Source: an uncultured Prevotella sp. (GTDB lineage: Bacteria > Bacteroidota > Bacteroidia > Bacteroidales > Bacteroidaceae). From it: DNA of 49,227 nucleotides. Below are positions 1 through 9,608 of the stretch, piece by piece; position 1 is the first letter of the stretch, and every line of letters begins with the position of its first letter. Location: contig URUK01000019.1 in the NCBI GenBank assembly GCA_900551055.1, positions 1 to 49,227 on the forward strand. Reading direction: 5' to 3'. Under the pieces are notes generated by a model. It was not told the origin of the DNA and did not search any database. It was given only the letters and a program-made list of their open reading frames with translations. A program made the position numbers and the translations under genes.

Positions 1-2738
1 TTGTCGTTACCGGTTACGGCTCGGCGCGCAAGCTCGGGACCATCGCCGGCTCGGTGGCCACGGTGTCAAGCGAGAAGATAGCCGACCGTCCCATTGCCAA
101 CGTGGGCGACGCTTTGCAGGGCCAGGTTGCGGGCTTGCAGGTGTTCACATCTTCGGGCGAGCCTTCGGCCACGACGAGCATGACTATCCGTGGCACTACT
201 TCTATAAACGCTTCTAGCGAGCCTCTGTTCATATTGGACGGCAGCGAGATTTCCGCTAATACGTTCGTTTCCCTCAACCCTAACGACATCGAGAACATCA
301 CGGTGCTGAAGGACGCGTCGTCGACGGCCATCTACGGTTCGCGCGCGGCAAACGGCGTTGTTATAATAACATCGAAGAAAGGAAAGTTCGGCGAAGCTCC
401 GACAATCTCTGTTACTGCTCAATACTCCATTTCTGAAATCGCCCACGACGGTTCCGATGTGATGAACGCCAACCAATGGCTTGCGTTCCAGGAGATGGTG
501 ACACCTGACTATGCCAACGACCCGTCGTTCCAAGCTATGAAGGAATATTACAGGAAGTACAACATCGGCACTGATTGGAAAAAGAAGTACCTCGGCAACA
601 CCGCTCCTACGCTGCAGGTTGACGCAAGTATACGCGGCGGTTCGCAGAACACGGCCTACTTGGTGTCGTTCTCGCACTACGATGCCGACGGTCTTTTCGA
701 CGACTCTTGGATGCGCCGCGAGACATTGCGCGCCAATCTCGAGGCAAACATCACTCCTTGGCTGAAGGTTGGAACTAACTCAAACTTGGCTTATACAAAG
801 CAGCAGACCACACTGTGGAGCGACACAGGCAACAGCGTCTACAACAAATCGTATGCTGCAAACATGTATAACCCGACGCAGCCCGACCGCGAGATCCTCG
901 GTCTTGTGGACTTCGACGGTAACCCCACGACCTACGGTAACAATGTAGACTGGGCAAACAGTACGTTCGAGGGCTACGGCGACGAATACCAGTATTACAC
1001 CACGCTCGGATGGATGAATCCAGACATGCTGTCTAAATTGCAGCCTATCATTACAAACCGCGTGCGCATCAACGAGAACGCTTACGTGAACATCAACCCC
1101 ATTGAAGGTTTGAACATTCGCTCCTCGGTAGGTCTCGACTGGAACGACCTGCGCACATCGCAGAAATTCTACAATTTCAAGGAACTTGACCCTCCCCTCA
1201 ACTCTGACACGCAGAACCCTTACGGCTCAGCCAGTGAGCAGTTCTCACGCTTCTACCGCTGGACGGTAACGAACACGGTAGAGTACAAGTTCGATTTCTT
1301 GCGCGACCACCACGTAACCGTACTGCTCGGACAAGAGAGCATGACAAGCAAGACCGAGGCGTTCGGCGTATCTGTAAGCAACCTTGCCAACAACAAGTTG
1401 ATGCTCATCTCGGCAGCTCCGTCTACAGGACTTGACATCCCTTCGCAATCAATCGAGGAAGAGGTGCGCAACTCTTGGTTCGGAATGCTCAACTATAACT
1501 ACAAAGACCGTTATTTCCTCGACGCCTCGCTCCGCCGCGACGGTTCGTCACTCTTCGCAAAAGACCATCGCTGGGGTACGTTCGGTGCCGTTGCAGCCAT
1601 GTGGAATATCACAAACGAAACATTTATGGAGCCGACTAAGAGCTGGCTCAACGACCTGCAATTCCGCGTAAGCTACGGTTCAACCGGTAATTCCGGCATC
1701 GGCACTTACCAAGCGCTCAGCCTTGTAGGCGCAGGTGGCAGCTACAACGGCGGCACAGTGATGGCACCTGTACAGGCTGGCAACGACGAGTTGACATGGG
1801 AGACTGTAAAAACATTCAACATAGGTCTGTCAGGCCGCGTGTTCGACCGGGTTGACTTCGACTTGCAGTATTACAACAAACAGACCTCAAACATGCTGAT
1901 GGAAATTCCATTCTCGCTGTCTACAGGCTACAGTGCCACATGGGGCAACGTTGCCGAGATGCGTAACCGGGGCTTCGACTTCACCATAGGTGTAGACATC
2001 ATCAAGAACAAAGACTGGTACTGGAACGTGAAGGTGAACGGCAACTACAACTCCAATAAAATCACAAAATTGTTCCAAGGACGTGACAGCTATGCAGCTG
2101 GCGACTTCATGCAGCTTGAGGTTGGACATCCTTACGGCGAGTTCTACATGGTTCGCTGGAGCCACGTTGACCCGGCCGACGGGCAGAGCGTATGGCTTGA
2201 CAAGGACGGTAACTATACCAAGGTTTACTCCGAAGCCAACCGCGTGCAGACGGGTAAGAACGCCATCGCACCTTGGTCTGCAGGTCTCTCCACCACAGTT
2301 GCATGGAAGGGATTGCAGTTAGATGTACAGTTCTCCGGAATGTTCGACCGCTATATGTGGAACAATGAGCGTTACCTTATTGAGAACCCAGCCAACGCTT
2401 CGGCAGCAAACATGTCGACAAATATGCTCGACATGTGGATGGAACCTGGCGACAAAACCGACGTACCTGCAGCCAACTGCGCCCGTCAGCTCGATACGCA
2501 GTTCCTTGAGAACGCGTCGTTCGTGCGTCTGAAGCTCTTGCAGCTGTCTTACACTCTTCCCCAAAAGTGGATGGATGCGACACACTTCATTAAGGGCGTA
2601 AAGGTGTTCTTCACAGGCCGCAACCTGCTGACATTCACCGGCTATTCAGGCTACGACCCCGAGGTCAATAGCTCTGTAACGCTCGGCAACTATCCTAATA
2701 CACGCCAGTACTCGTTCGGAGCACAGATTACATTCTAA
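1..2738 (+). CDS. SusC/RagA-family TonB-linked outer membrane protein (5' end outside window)
   Basis: Outer-membrane TonB-dependent importer that works with the SusD lipoprotein downstream to take up an oligomeric ligand. The reading frame is open from base 3 and starts with VVTGYGSARK, the family signature at the start of the plug domain, so the signal peptide and the N-terminal carboxypeptidase-regulatory-like domain lie outside the window. The plug runs through about the next 110 residues (DALQGQVAGLQV, then SIRG-type and NVLKDASSTAIYGSRAANGVV motifs). The rest, about 780 residues, is aromatic-rich beta-barrel ending in YSFGAQITF, a typical terminal aromatic strand. The gap to susD is 29 bases, so the two are probably co-transcribed. 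The substrate cannot be read from the sequence. The family call is very secure. Confidence 0.97.
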   Translation, partial: VVTGYGSARKLGTIAGSVATVSSEKIADRPIANVGDALQGQVAGLQVFTSSGEPSATTSMTIRGTTSINASSEPLFILDGSEISANTFVSLNPNDIENITVLKDASSTAIYGSRAANGVVIITSKKGKFGEAPTISVTAQYSISEIAHDGSDVMNANQWLAFQEMVTPDYANDPSFQAMKEYYRKYNIGTDWKKKYLGNTAPTLQVDASIRGGSQNTAYLVSFSHYDADGLFDDSWMRRETLRANLEANITPWLKVGTNSNLAYTKQQTTLWSDTGNSVYNKSYAANMYNPTQPDREILGLVDFDGNPTTYGNNVDWANSTFEGYGDEYQYYTTLGWMNPDMLSKLQPIITNRVRINENAYVNINPIEGLNIRSSVGLDWNDLRTSQKFYNFKELDPPLNSDTQNPYGSASEQFSRFYRWTVTNTVEYKFDFLRDHHVTVLLGQESMTSKTEAFGVSVSNLANNKLMLISAAPSTGLDIPSQSIEEEVRNSWFGMLNYNYKDRYFLDASLRRDGSSLFAKDHRWGTFGAVAAMWNITNETFMEPTKSWLNDLQFRVSYGSTGNSGIGTYQALSLVGAGGSYNGGTVMAPVQAGNDELTWETVKTFNIGLSGRVFDRVDFDLQYYNKQTSNMLMEIPFSLSTGYSATWGNVAEMRNRGFDFTIGVDIIKNKDWYWNVKVNGNYNSNKITKLFQGRDSYAAGDFMQLEVGHPYGEFYMVRWSHVDPADGQSVWLDKDGNYTKVYSEANRVQTGKNAIAPWSAGLSTTVAWKGLQLDVQFSGMFDRYMWNNERYLIENPANASAANMSTNMLDMWMEPGDKTDVPAANCARQLDTQFLENASFVRLKLLQLSYTLPQKWMDATHFIKGVKVFFTGRNLLTFTGYSGYDPEVNSSVTLGNYPNTRQYSFGAQITF

Positions 2739-2767
2739 TCACAAGCGTAAAACATACATAATTTAAG

Positions 2768-4369
2768 ATGAAAATGACAATGAGCAAAAAGATATTTTTA
2801 CCAGTGGCAGCCATTGCACTGACGCTTGCGTCATGCGACATGGACAAGCTGCCCTACGACTCTCTGCCCACTGACGAGGCCATCGAGACACCGCGTGACT
2901 TCGAGGGCTTGAGCAACGGCCTTTACAGCGGTCTGCGCTCATGCGTCGGCTCTGAAGCGTTCTACAACGCTCCCGACATCCAGGCCGACGAGTTCAACGC
3001 CGTTGCAGGTTTCGCCGGAAACCTTAATTATATGTACAACTGGAGCTTCAACAGCAGTTCTTCAGAGGTTCAGACCGTTTACGGCAACTGTCAGGCACTG
3101 ATTTCGCGTGCCAACTTCGTCATCGAAAGCTATAATACGTGCGACATGTCGAACCCCAACCTCTTTGACGCGGCAGCCTTGGCTACGGTGGAAAACATCC
3201 TTGGCGAGGCTTATTTCACAAGGGCGTGGGCGTTGTCGGAGCTTGCAAAGTTCTTCTGTGCCGACTTTGAGGATACAACCGCCGACGAGGAGAACAGCGG
3301 AGTATCGTACATGACGAAGTACAACCCCACGATGGACGCTTCACAATACCCTGCACGTAACACCCTCCGCGAAACCTACAAGCAGATAACCAACGACCTT
3401 GACAGCGCAACGAAGTACGTTTCTGCCGGTGCGGATGCCAACAGAAACTACATATCAGCCGATGCGGTTACGGCCCTGAAGGCACGTGTAGCCCTCGCGA
3501 TGGACAATTACGAGGATGCCGTAGAATACGCTACCGACGTTATCGAGAGTGGAGCTTATCCGCTTACCCAGTCTGGCCCAAACAGGGATCCATATGAGCT
3601 GGCGCAGATATGGTGGGGATATACTATTCAAGGTCAAAGTGCTTACTTGGATGAAACCGACAGCGAGTGCATCTTAAAGCTGTATTGCGAATACCCGGCA
3701 GAGCCTGCGTCGCAGACGGGCAGGAACTTCCAGCCTTACACGGCAGGCTCAATCCCCAACTACATTCCGACGCAAGCCGTACTAAATCTCTACTCTTCGC
3801 TTGATATAAGATCCGCAGTGTACTTCATCCAAGCGGATGTCACATCTTCAGCAGGAACGAGCGGAAGCCCGTATCTCCTCAACAAGTACATTGAAGACAC
3901 ATCGAAGTACCTCAACGGCGGCTACAGCGAGTATGCACGCTGGATGATAGAGCCGAAAGTAATACGTGTGGCCGAGATGTATCTTATTGCTGCCGAAGCG
4001 TATGCGAAGCAGAATTTGGTAGCCGAGGGTGCGGAATATCTTAACGACCTTGAGCGCAGCCGCATTATGATGTACCGCGACCAGACGTTTGCCGATGCAG
4101 ACGAACTGATGCAGGAGGTGAAGAACGAGCGCCAGCGCGAGTTCATCGGCGAAGGCATGCGTCTGTTCGACTTGAAGCGTTGGCATCAGGACATCCGCCG
4201 CGGCACACCGCAGCAGCAGAATCTCTGCAACCAGCCGGGACAAGCAAACACGACTAACCTTGTTGTGACCTACGGCACGGGCACTGGCAACAGTCTGCAC
4301 TACGTATGGCCTATTCCGCAACACGAGCTTGACGCCAATCCGCAAATCAAGCAGAACCCGGGCTATTAA
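2768..4369 (+). CDS. SusD/RagB-family nutrient-binding lipoprotein
   Basis: Surface lipoprotein that caps the SusC barrel and binds the ligand. It is 533 residues, normal for the family. The N-terminus is a lipoprotein signal with lipobox LASC (lipidated Cys at residue 23) followed by Asp-rich sequence, the usual surface-export pattern. The N-terminal helical (TPR-like) part includes AYFTRAWALSELAKFF, a recognisable SusD motif. The C-terminal part has EMYLIAAEAYA and FIGEGMRLFDLKRW, also diagnostic, and it ends with the family-typical region WPIPQHELDANP. The start chosen is the first in-frame ATG; an internal ATG four codons later is possible. It sits 29 bases after susC and 30 bases before the next lipoprotein gene. 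Confidence 0.97.
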   Translation: MKMTMSKKIFLPVAAIALTLASCDMDKLPYDSLPTDEAIETPRDFEGLSNGLYSGLRSCVGSEAFYNAPDIQADEFNAVAGFAGNLNYMYNWSFNSSSSEVQTVYGNCQALISRANFVIESYNTCDMSNPNLFDAAALATVENILGEAYFTRAWALSELAKFFCADFEDTTADEENSGVSYMTKYNPTMDASQYPARNTLRETYKQITNDLDSATKYVSAGADANRNYISADAVTALKARVALAMDNYEDAVEYATDVIESGAYPLTQSGPNRDPYELAQIWWGYTIQGQSAYLDETDSECILKLYCEYPAEPASQTGRNFQPYTAGSIPNYIPTQAVLNLYSSLDIRSAVYFIQADVTSSAGTSGSPYLLNKYIEDTSKYLNGGYSEYARWMIEPKVIRVAEMYLIAAEAYAKQNLVAEGAEYLNDLERSRIMMYRDQTFADADELMQEVKNERQREFIGEGMRLFDLKRWHQDIRRGTPQQQNLCNQPGQANTTNLVVTYGTGTGNSLHYVWPIPQHELDANPQIKQNPGY

Positions 4370-4399
4370 TACAACTTTAACCGATAAAAGCAAGAAATC

Positions 4400-5320
4400 A
4401 TGAAATATATAAAAATGTTTTTGCTCGCGGCTTTGGCTGTACCGTTCTTTGCTTCGTGCGACGATGACGACGTTAACACGAGGGAGTGTACGGTGGGCTT
4501 CACGAGCGACGAAGTTACCGTAAGTGAATTTTCCGACGGTTATGTGAACATTCCAATTGCCGTCAACGGTCGCAGAAACGGTCCGATACATGTAGACGTT
4601 TCTGCCGAAGGTACGGGCAGCATGCCTGCCGTAGAGGGCGAGAACTACGCCATAACGGACAAGAGCCTCAACCTCAACGCCGACGATGAAAGTGCAGGCA
4701 CGCTGAACGTAGAGCTGCGTCTCATCGATGACTACATAATGAATGCCGACCGTCAGTTCACACTTACCATTACGTCAGTTGACGGAGCTTCCGTGGAAAG
4801 AAGCCAGATTACGGTGACAATCGCCGACAATGACGGCAACTTCTACGAGGCGTTTGCCGGCCAGTGGTATTTCAACGCCACCAACTACAACGGCGTACAA
4901 ATCAAGAGGCCGATTACGATTACTGCGGCAACCGACCAAAGCGACGAGGCTTACAACAACTTCCTGTATGGCACGGCGTCAAACCTCTGCGGCGCAGGTG
5001 AGACCATGTCGTTAGTATTCCAGTGGCTGTATGACGACGCAGCGGGCATGGGCATGCTTGGATTGCAGGTTTCAGGTGGTACAATCGGCATGTACGGAGG
5101 CTCTTACCCGATACAGCTGTACTTGTCGCCTAATGGAGCAAATCTTTATACAGGCAGTCTCGTATCCGAATGGGAAGTAACTGAAACGGGTATTCCGCAG
5201 ACCCTTACGCTTGACAATACCTACATATTGATGGTATGCGTAGACCAGTCGGCACTCGGTCCGGACTATGGATTGGCTTTGCTTGACATGTTTACGAACA
5301 TTTCCCTTACGAGGGAATAA
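4400..5320 (+). CDS. Surface lipoprotein with a Calx-beta-like N-terminal domain, SusCD-associated
   Basis: 306 residues with a lipoprotein signal: LAVPFFASC, lipidated Cys at residue 20, followed by DDDD, which fits export to the cell surface. Residues of about 25-150 look like an extracellular beta-sandwich of the Calx-beta/DUF1735 kind (FTSDEVTVSEFSDGYVNIPI, then ENYAITDKSLNLNADD, LIDDYIMNADRQFTLTI and TVTIADND). The remaining 150 residues (from FYEAFAGQWYF) resemble the beta-rich C-terminal domains of accessory Sus lipoproteins; I do not recognise the exact family. Position third after susC and susD suggests a surface glycan- or peptide-binding protein of the same locus. A strong terminator follows 15 bases after the stop codon, so this gene probably ends the operon. 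Confidence 0.75.
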   Translation: MKYIKMFLLAALAVPFFASCDDDDVNTRECTVGFTSDEVTVSEFSDGYVNIPIAVNGRRNGPIHVDVSAEGTGSMPAVEGENYAITDKSLNLNADDESAGTLNVELRLIDDYIMNADRQFTLTITSVDGASVERSQITVTIADNDGNFYEAFAGQWYFNATNYNGVQIKRPITITAATDQSDEAYNNFLYGTASNLCGAGETMSLVFQWLYDDAAGMGMLGLQVSGGTIGMYGGSYPIQLYLSPNGANLYTGSLVSEWEVTETGIPQTLTLDNTYILMVCVDQSALGPDYGLALLDMFTNISLTRE

Positions 5321-5334
5321 ACTTTCCTTTACTT

Positions 5335-5386
5335 AAAAGTGTGCCATGGGCTTCAGCATATAAGAAGCCCATGCCACACTTTTTTA
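5335..5386 (+). terminator. Intrinsic terminator after the SusCD lipoprotein operon
   Basis: An 18-base stem (AAGTGTGCCATGGGCTTC against its complement with a single mismatch), an eight- to nine-base loop and a run of six T. It starts 15 bases after the stop codon and 34 bases before the peptidase start, which would separate the two transcripts or limit read-through. Confidence 0.9.
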
Positions 5387-5419
5387 ATAGTAATACTTAA
5401 AACATACATCAACTATATT

Positions 5420-7555
5420 ATGAAAAAACTATTCACCACATTGCTTTTCGCCGCAATGTTCACTGTAGCAGCAGCCGTGCCTGCCAAGCGCGGACAGTGG
5501 AAGACGGTGACGCTGGCTGACGGTACCAAGGTGCACGTGGAACTGCGCGGCGACGAGTTCTGCCACTATTGGCAGGCCGAGGATGGGCGAACTTTCATAA
5601 AAGATACGCGAAAAGACTACTACAAGGCTGCCGATGTGGCGGTCATGATGAGCCGGGCCAAGGCCATGCAAGCCAAGGTGAAGGCCGCAACGGAGGCACG
5701 CAGGGCGCAGGCGCGCACCGGCGCAAGGCAGCAGACAGAGAGCCGTCCGTACTTCGGAGACCACAAGGGGCTCGTCATCCTCGTGGAGTTTGCCGACGTA
5801 CAGTTCACCCACGGCACGCCAGAGCTTTACCAGCAGATACTTAACGGCGAAAACTACCAAGACCCACAGCTCGGTTTTGTAGGCTCTGTGAGCGACTATT
5901 ACCGCGACCAGAGCCGCGGACAGTTCAACCTTACGTTCGACATAGCCGGGCCGGTGCGCCTGCCGAGGGGGTACGCTTACTACGGTGACAACGGCGGCGG
6001 TGATAGAGGCGACGACGTGAATAAGGGCGAGATGTTCAGCTATGCCCTCAATGCGGTCAACGATGAAATCAACTTCCGTGACTACGACTGGGACGGCGAC
6101 GGCGAGGTGGAGCAGGTCTACTTCCTGTTTGCCGGTCTGGGCGAGGCCAACGGCGGCGACGAAGGCACTATATGGCCGCACAAGTGGCAGCTGCTCGGCG
6201 CGTTGGGGCAGACTATGCAGCTTGACGGAGTGACGGTAGACGTTTACGCGTGCAGCGCGGAATGCCAGCCTGCTTCAACTCCGGGCGGCGGCATAACGAC
6301 CCATATCGACGGAATAGGCACCATCTGCCACGAATTCTCCCACTGCCTCGGACTGCCCGATATGTACGACACCGACTATTCAGGCAGCGGCGGCGAGGGT
6401 TACGGCATGGGCGCATGGGACCTGATGTCGAGCGGAAGCTATAACGGCTCTGGCTTCACTCCGCCCTGTTACACCGGCGCGGAGCGCATGTGGATTGGTT
6501 GGGAAGACCCCATAGAGCTTACAGAAGCTACTGAAGTGAGCGACATGCGCAGCATAGCCGACGGCGGAGAGTTCTACCTCATCCGCAACGATGGCTACCG
6601 TGACGAGTACTATATCCTTGAGAACCGCCGGCAGACAGGCCGCTGGGACAGCGGACTGCCCGGTTCGGGACTGCTCATCACGCATGTTGACTACGAAGAG
6701 AGTTCATGGAACTATTACAACAATCCCAACGTGAACCCCAGCCACCAGCGGTGCTCTCCAATACCGGCCGACGGCTCGCTTTACGACGGCAACATCCAAG
6801 GCGACGTGTGGCCTTACGGTGGCATAATGTCTCTTACAAACACGTCTACACCCCCAGCCACGGTGTTCAACCGCAACACGGACGGCTCATTGTACATGAA
6901 CAAGTCAGTGACAGACATCACGCGCGGCGGCGACGGCACAATATCGTTCTCGTTCGGACTGGGTGCGCCTACCTACCTCTTCAATGAGACGTTCGATAAA
7001 AGCCTTGGTCAAGGCGGCAACGACGGAAATTTCAAGGGAATGTCAATGACAGCGCCCACTTACGACAACACGGGATGGACAGGCGAAACAGCGCGTGCAG
7101 GCTATCTCTGCGCACGCTTCGGCACTACGGCGAAGGCCGGCTATGCCACCACACCGACCATAACGCTCGGCGGAGAGCACGAACTTAGCTTCATGGCTGC
7201 TCCTTACAGCGGCGGCGGCACTACGCTTACCATAGAAGTGACTGAGGGCAACGCCACGCTCGGAACTTCGTCATTCACGATGAAGGCCGACGAATGGACG
7301 CGCTTCAAAACCACCGTTACAGGTGCAGGACCTGTCAAGTTGACATTCAGGACAAGCTCCGGCATGTTCTATCTTGACGAAGTTGCCATTGCAGAATCTG
7401 ACACTCCGTCAGGTATAAGCAGCGTACCGACAGTGGAAGAGAACCATGCCGACAACCGCATATACAGCATTGACGGCCGCTATGTAGGCACCGATGCCAC
7501 ACAGCTGCCCAAGGGACTGTACATAAAAGACGGCAAGAAGTTTGTGAAGAAGTAA
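5420..7555 (+). CDS. Secreted M6-family metallopeptidase with C-terminal sorting-type tail
   Basis: Zinc peptidase of the M6 (immune inhibitor A-like) type, 711 residues from the ATG chosen here because it begins a clean signal peptide (MKKLFTTLLFAAMFTVAAA). The catalytic motif HEFSHCLGLPD lies at about residues 304-314 (H304, E305, H308), the extended HExxHxxGxxD metal site. The region before it (PYFGDHKGLVILVEFAD, YYRDQSRGQFNL) is typical of M6 proteins. A beta-sandwich of about 130 residues follows at 510-640 (YLFNETFD...), and the last 70 residues end IYSIDGRYVG...LPKGLYIKDGKKFVKK, the pattern of type IX secretion C-terminal domains, so export to the surface or medium is inferred. It may supply peptides to the SusCD importer upstream, but a terminator separates them. 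Confidence 0.92.
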   Translation: MKKLFTTLLFAAMFTVAAAVPAKRGQWKTVTLADGTKVHVELRGDEFCHYWQAEDGRTFIKDTRKDYYKAADVAVMMSRAKAMQAKVKAATEARRAQARTGARQQTESRPYFGDHKGLVILVEFADVQFTHGTPELYQQILNGENYQDPQLGFVGSVSDYYRDQSRGQFNLTFDIAGPVRLPRGYAYYGDNGGGDRGDDVNKGEMFSYALNAVNDEINFRDYDWDGDGEVEQVYFLFAGLGEANGGDEGTIWPHKWQLLGALGQTMQLDGVTVDVYACSAECQPASTPGGGITTHIDGIGTICHEFSHCLGLPDMYDTDYSGSGGEGYGMGAWDLMSSGSYNGSGFTPPCYTGAERMWIGWEDPIELTEATEVSDMRSIADGGEFYLIRNDGYRDEYYILENRRQTGRWDSGLPGSGLLITHVDYEESSWNYYNNPNVNPSHQRCSPIPADGSLYDGNIQGDVWPYGGIMSLTNTSTPPATVFNRNTDGSLYMNKSVTDITRGGDGTISFSFGLGAPTYLFNETFDKSLGQGGNDGNFKGMSMTAPTYDNTGWTGETARAGYLCARFGTTAKAGYATTPTITLGGEHELSFMAAPYSGGGTTLTIEVTEGNATLGTSSFTMKADEWTRFKTTVTGAGPVKLTFRTSSGMFYLDEVAIAESDTPSGISSVPTVEENHADNRIYSIDGRYVGTDATQLPKGLYIKDGKKFVKK

Positions 7556-7560
7556 GAAGA

Positions 7561-7636
7561 AGCCCCTCCCCAACCAATGGGGAGCCCAGACCCAACCAAA
7601 GGAGAGCCCCTCCCCAACCCTCCCGAGGGAGGGAGA
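7561..7636. repeat. GC-rich palindrome cluster (architecture C)
   Basis: Starts five bases after the peptidase stop codon. It holds repeated CCCCTCCCCAACC blocks and ends in the palindrome CCCTCCCGAGGGAGGG. The same block occurs at eight other places in the window. It begins the 430-base gap to sufB, which also holds D words, a B array and the sufB promoter. Confidence 0.85.
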
Positions 7637-7659
7637 TTGACTGGCTTTGCCATTGGGCG

Positions 7660-7705
7660 TATGGGGCTTATCGGGCTTATTTGGCCTGTCAGTCCTGTCA
7701 AAAGG
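7660..7705. repeat. 9-base word array (architecture D)
   Basis: Read on the minus strand as ACAGGACTG, ACAGGCCAA, ATAAGCCCG, ATAAGCCCC: four words with a 9-base period and consensus ATARGRCnn. Confidence 0.75.
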
Positions 7706-7765
7706 ACAGGGCTTGTAAGGCCGATGGGACGTAGCGGCTAACCGGCTGACTGCCAACCAATTACC

Positions 7766-7875
7766 AAGAAGCCATGTTTTGCATCGCAAAACATGGCTTC
7801 TTGCATTGCAAAAGGTGGCCTTTTGCAGGGTAAAACACGGTCTTTTGCAACGTGAGAGGCGGCCTCTTGTGCGGT
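7766..7875. repeat. 22-base-period dyad array, five units (architecture B)
   Basis: Five consecutive units start at 7766, 7788, 7810, 7832 and 7854, exactly 22 bases apart. Cores include AAAACATGGCTTCTT, AAAAGGTGGCCTTTT, AAAACACGGTCTTTT and GAGAGGCGGCCTCTT. Units 1 and 2 are exact reverse complements and form a 16-base-pair hairpin at 7767-7801 with a three-base loop. Confidence 0.9.
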
Positions 7876-7899
7876 GTTTTACTTTTTTATATCCAAAAT

Positions 7900-7931
7900 T
7901 TTGCTATTGCTTCCATTATTTATTAACTTTG
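7900..7931 (+). promoter_or_regulatory. sufB promoter (Bacteroidota type)
   Basis: TTTG at 7900-7903, 20 bases, TAACTTTG at 7924-7931. This matches the -33/-7 consensus exactly and gives a leader of about 50 bases before the sufB ATG. Confidence 0.85.
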
Positions 7932-7985
7932 CAAACTTGCAAAAGTGTGCCCGCATGGCAGGTGCGGGCTGGATATTTGACTGTA

Positions 7986-9446
7986 ATGGAAAGTGTGAAC
8001 AACAAGCAAAACGAGTTTGTGCGCCAGGTGGCCGAGCAGAAATATGAGTTCGGCTTCACTACCGACGTGCATACGGACATCATAGACAAGGGGCTTACCG
8101 AGGAGACGGTGCGCCTTATTTCGGCCAAGAAGGGTGAGCCGGAATGGCTGCTCGACTTCCGCCTTAAGGCCTTCAATTACTGGAAAACGCAGGAGCAGCC
8201 CACGTGGGGGCACGTTCATGTGCCCGACATCGACTATCAGGCCATTTCCTACTATGCCGACCCTATGGCGAAGAAGAAGGACGAGGGCAAGAAGGAGATT
8301 GACCCGGAGCTGATGAAAACGTTTGACAAATTAGGCATTCCGCTCGAGGAGCGGCTCGCGCTGAGCGGCCAGACGGCTGTGGACGCGATAATGGACTCGG
8401 TGTCGGTGAAGACCACGTACAAGGAGAAACTGGCAGAGAAGGGTATCATCTTCTGCTCCATCGGCGACGCGGTGAAGCAGCATCCCGACCTCGTGCGCGA
8501 GTATCTGGGCAGCGTTGTGCCTTACCGCGACAACTTCTTCGCCGCGTTGAACAGCGCCGTTTTCAGCGACGGGTCGTTCGTCTACATACCGAAGGGCGTG
8601 CGCAGCCCGATGGAGCTTAGCTCGTATTTCCGCATAAACGCAAGGAATACGGGGCAGTTCGAGCGCACGCTCATCATCGCCGAGGATGACAGCTACGTGT
8701 CTTACCTCGAAGGATGCACGGCTCCGATGCGCGACGAGAACCAGCTTCACGCCGCCATCGTCGAGATAATAGTGAAGGACAACGCCGAAGTGAAATACTC
8801 TACGGTGCAGAACTGGTATCCCGGCGACGAGCATGGGCGCGGCGGTGTGCTAAATCTTGTGACCAAGCGAGGCGACCTGCGCGGCAAGAACTCAAAGCTG
8901 TCGTGGACTCAAGTGGAGACGGGTTCGGCCATCACATGGAAGTATCCGTCGTGCATATTGCGCGGCGACAATTCTGTGGCGGAGTTCTACTCCGTGGCAG
9001 TGACCAACAATTACCAGGAAGCCGACACGGGAACGAAGATGATTCACTTGGGAAAGAACACCAAGAGCACCATCATAAGCAAGGGCATAAGCGCCGGGCA
9101 TAGCCAGAACTCGTACCGAGGGCTGGTGCGCGTGGCGGCGAACGCCGACGGCGCGCGCAACTATTCGTCGTGCGACTCGCTGCTGTTGGGCAGCGAATGC
9201 GGCGCCCACACGTTCCCGTATATGGACATACACAACGATACGGCGATAGTGGAGCACGAGGCGACGACCAGCAAAATCAGCGAAGACCAACTGTTCTACT
9301 GCAACCAGCGCGGCATACCGACGGAGCAGGCCGTCGGCCTTATCGTCAACGGTTACGCCAAGGACGTGCTCAACAAGCTGCCGATGGAGTTCGCCGTTGA
9401 GGCTCAGAAGCTGCTGAGCGTGTCGCTGGAAGGGACGGTAGGATAG
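7986..9446 (+). CDS. sufB: Fe-S cluster assembly scaffold subunit SufB
   Basis: Scaffold of the SufBC2D complex, which builds Fe-S clusters in the cytoplasm from sulfur delivered by SufS. It is 486 residues from the ATG at 7986, chosen because the longer open frame would start upstream of the promoter and read through repeat sequence. Family landmarks: EPEWLLDFRLKAFNYWK near residue 45, VPYRDNFFAALNSAVFSDGSFVYIPKGV near residue 180, and the C-terminal beta-helix with ARNYSSCDSLLLGSECGAHTFPYMDI and HEATTSKISEDQLFYCNQRGI. It is the first gene of sufBCDS. The 162-base gap to sufC holds a hairpin repeat rather than a gene. Confidence 0.98.
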   Translation: MESVNNKQNEFVRQVAEQKYEFGFTTDVHTDIIDKGLTEETVRLISAKKGEPEWLLDFRLKAFNYWKTQEQPTWGHVHVPDIDYQAISYYADPMAKKKDEGKKEIDPELMKTFDKLGIPLEERLALSGQTAVDAIMDSVSVKTTYKEKLAEKGIIFCSIGDAVKQHPDLVREYLGSVVPYRDNFFAALNSAVFSDGSFVYIPKGVRSPMELSSYFRINARNTGQFERTLIIAEDDSYVSYLEGCTAPMRDENQLHAAIVEIIVKDNAEVKYSTVQNWYPGDEHGRGGVLNLVTKRGDLRGKNSKLSWTQVETGSAITWKYPSCILRGDNSVAEFYSVAVTNNYQEADTGTKMIHLGKNTKSTIISKGISAGHSQNSYRGLVRVAANADGARNYSSCDSLLLGSECGAHTFPYMDIHNDTAIVEHEATTSKISEDQLFYCNQRGIPTEQAVGLIVNGYAKDVLNKLPMEFAVEAQKLLSVSLEGTVG

Positions 9447-9454
9447 CCGGTTAA

Positions 9455-9597
9455 TTGAAAGTTGAAAGTTGAGAATTGAGAATTATGATTACCATATATT
9501 AATTGAGGAAAGGGAATGGACGCAATGAAGATAATGTGATTGCCGAAACGTAAAGGTAATCATAATTTTCAATTCTCCATTTTCAATTCTCCATTTA
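9455..9597. repeat. Mirrored word-array hairpin, 7-base words (architecture A), sufB-sufC gap
   Basis: Left arm 9455-9493 has words AAGTTGA, AAGTTGA, GAATTGA and then AATTATGATTACC. The right arm 9555-9597 is its imperfect reverse complement with the same inner core AATTATGATTACC. The loop is about 60 bases. The right arm ends 11 bases before the sufC start codon, so it covers the translation initiation region. Confidence 0.85.
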
Positions 9598-9608
9598 TCA
9601 AAGATGTT

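Noticed and set aside
7766..7875. The 22-base arrays taken as CRISPR arrays
   Set aside because: Units are contiguous with only about 7 variable bases between dyad cores, cores vary between units, arrays have four or five units, and no cas gene is present. They do not fit repeat-spacer structure.
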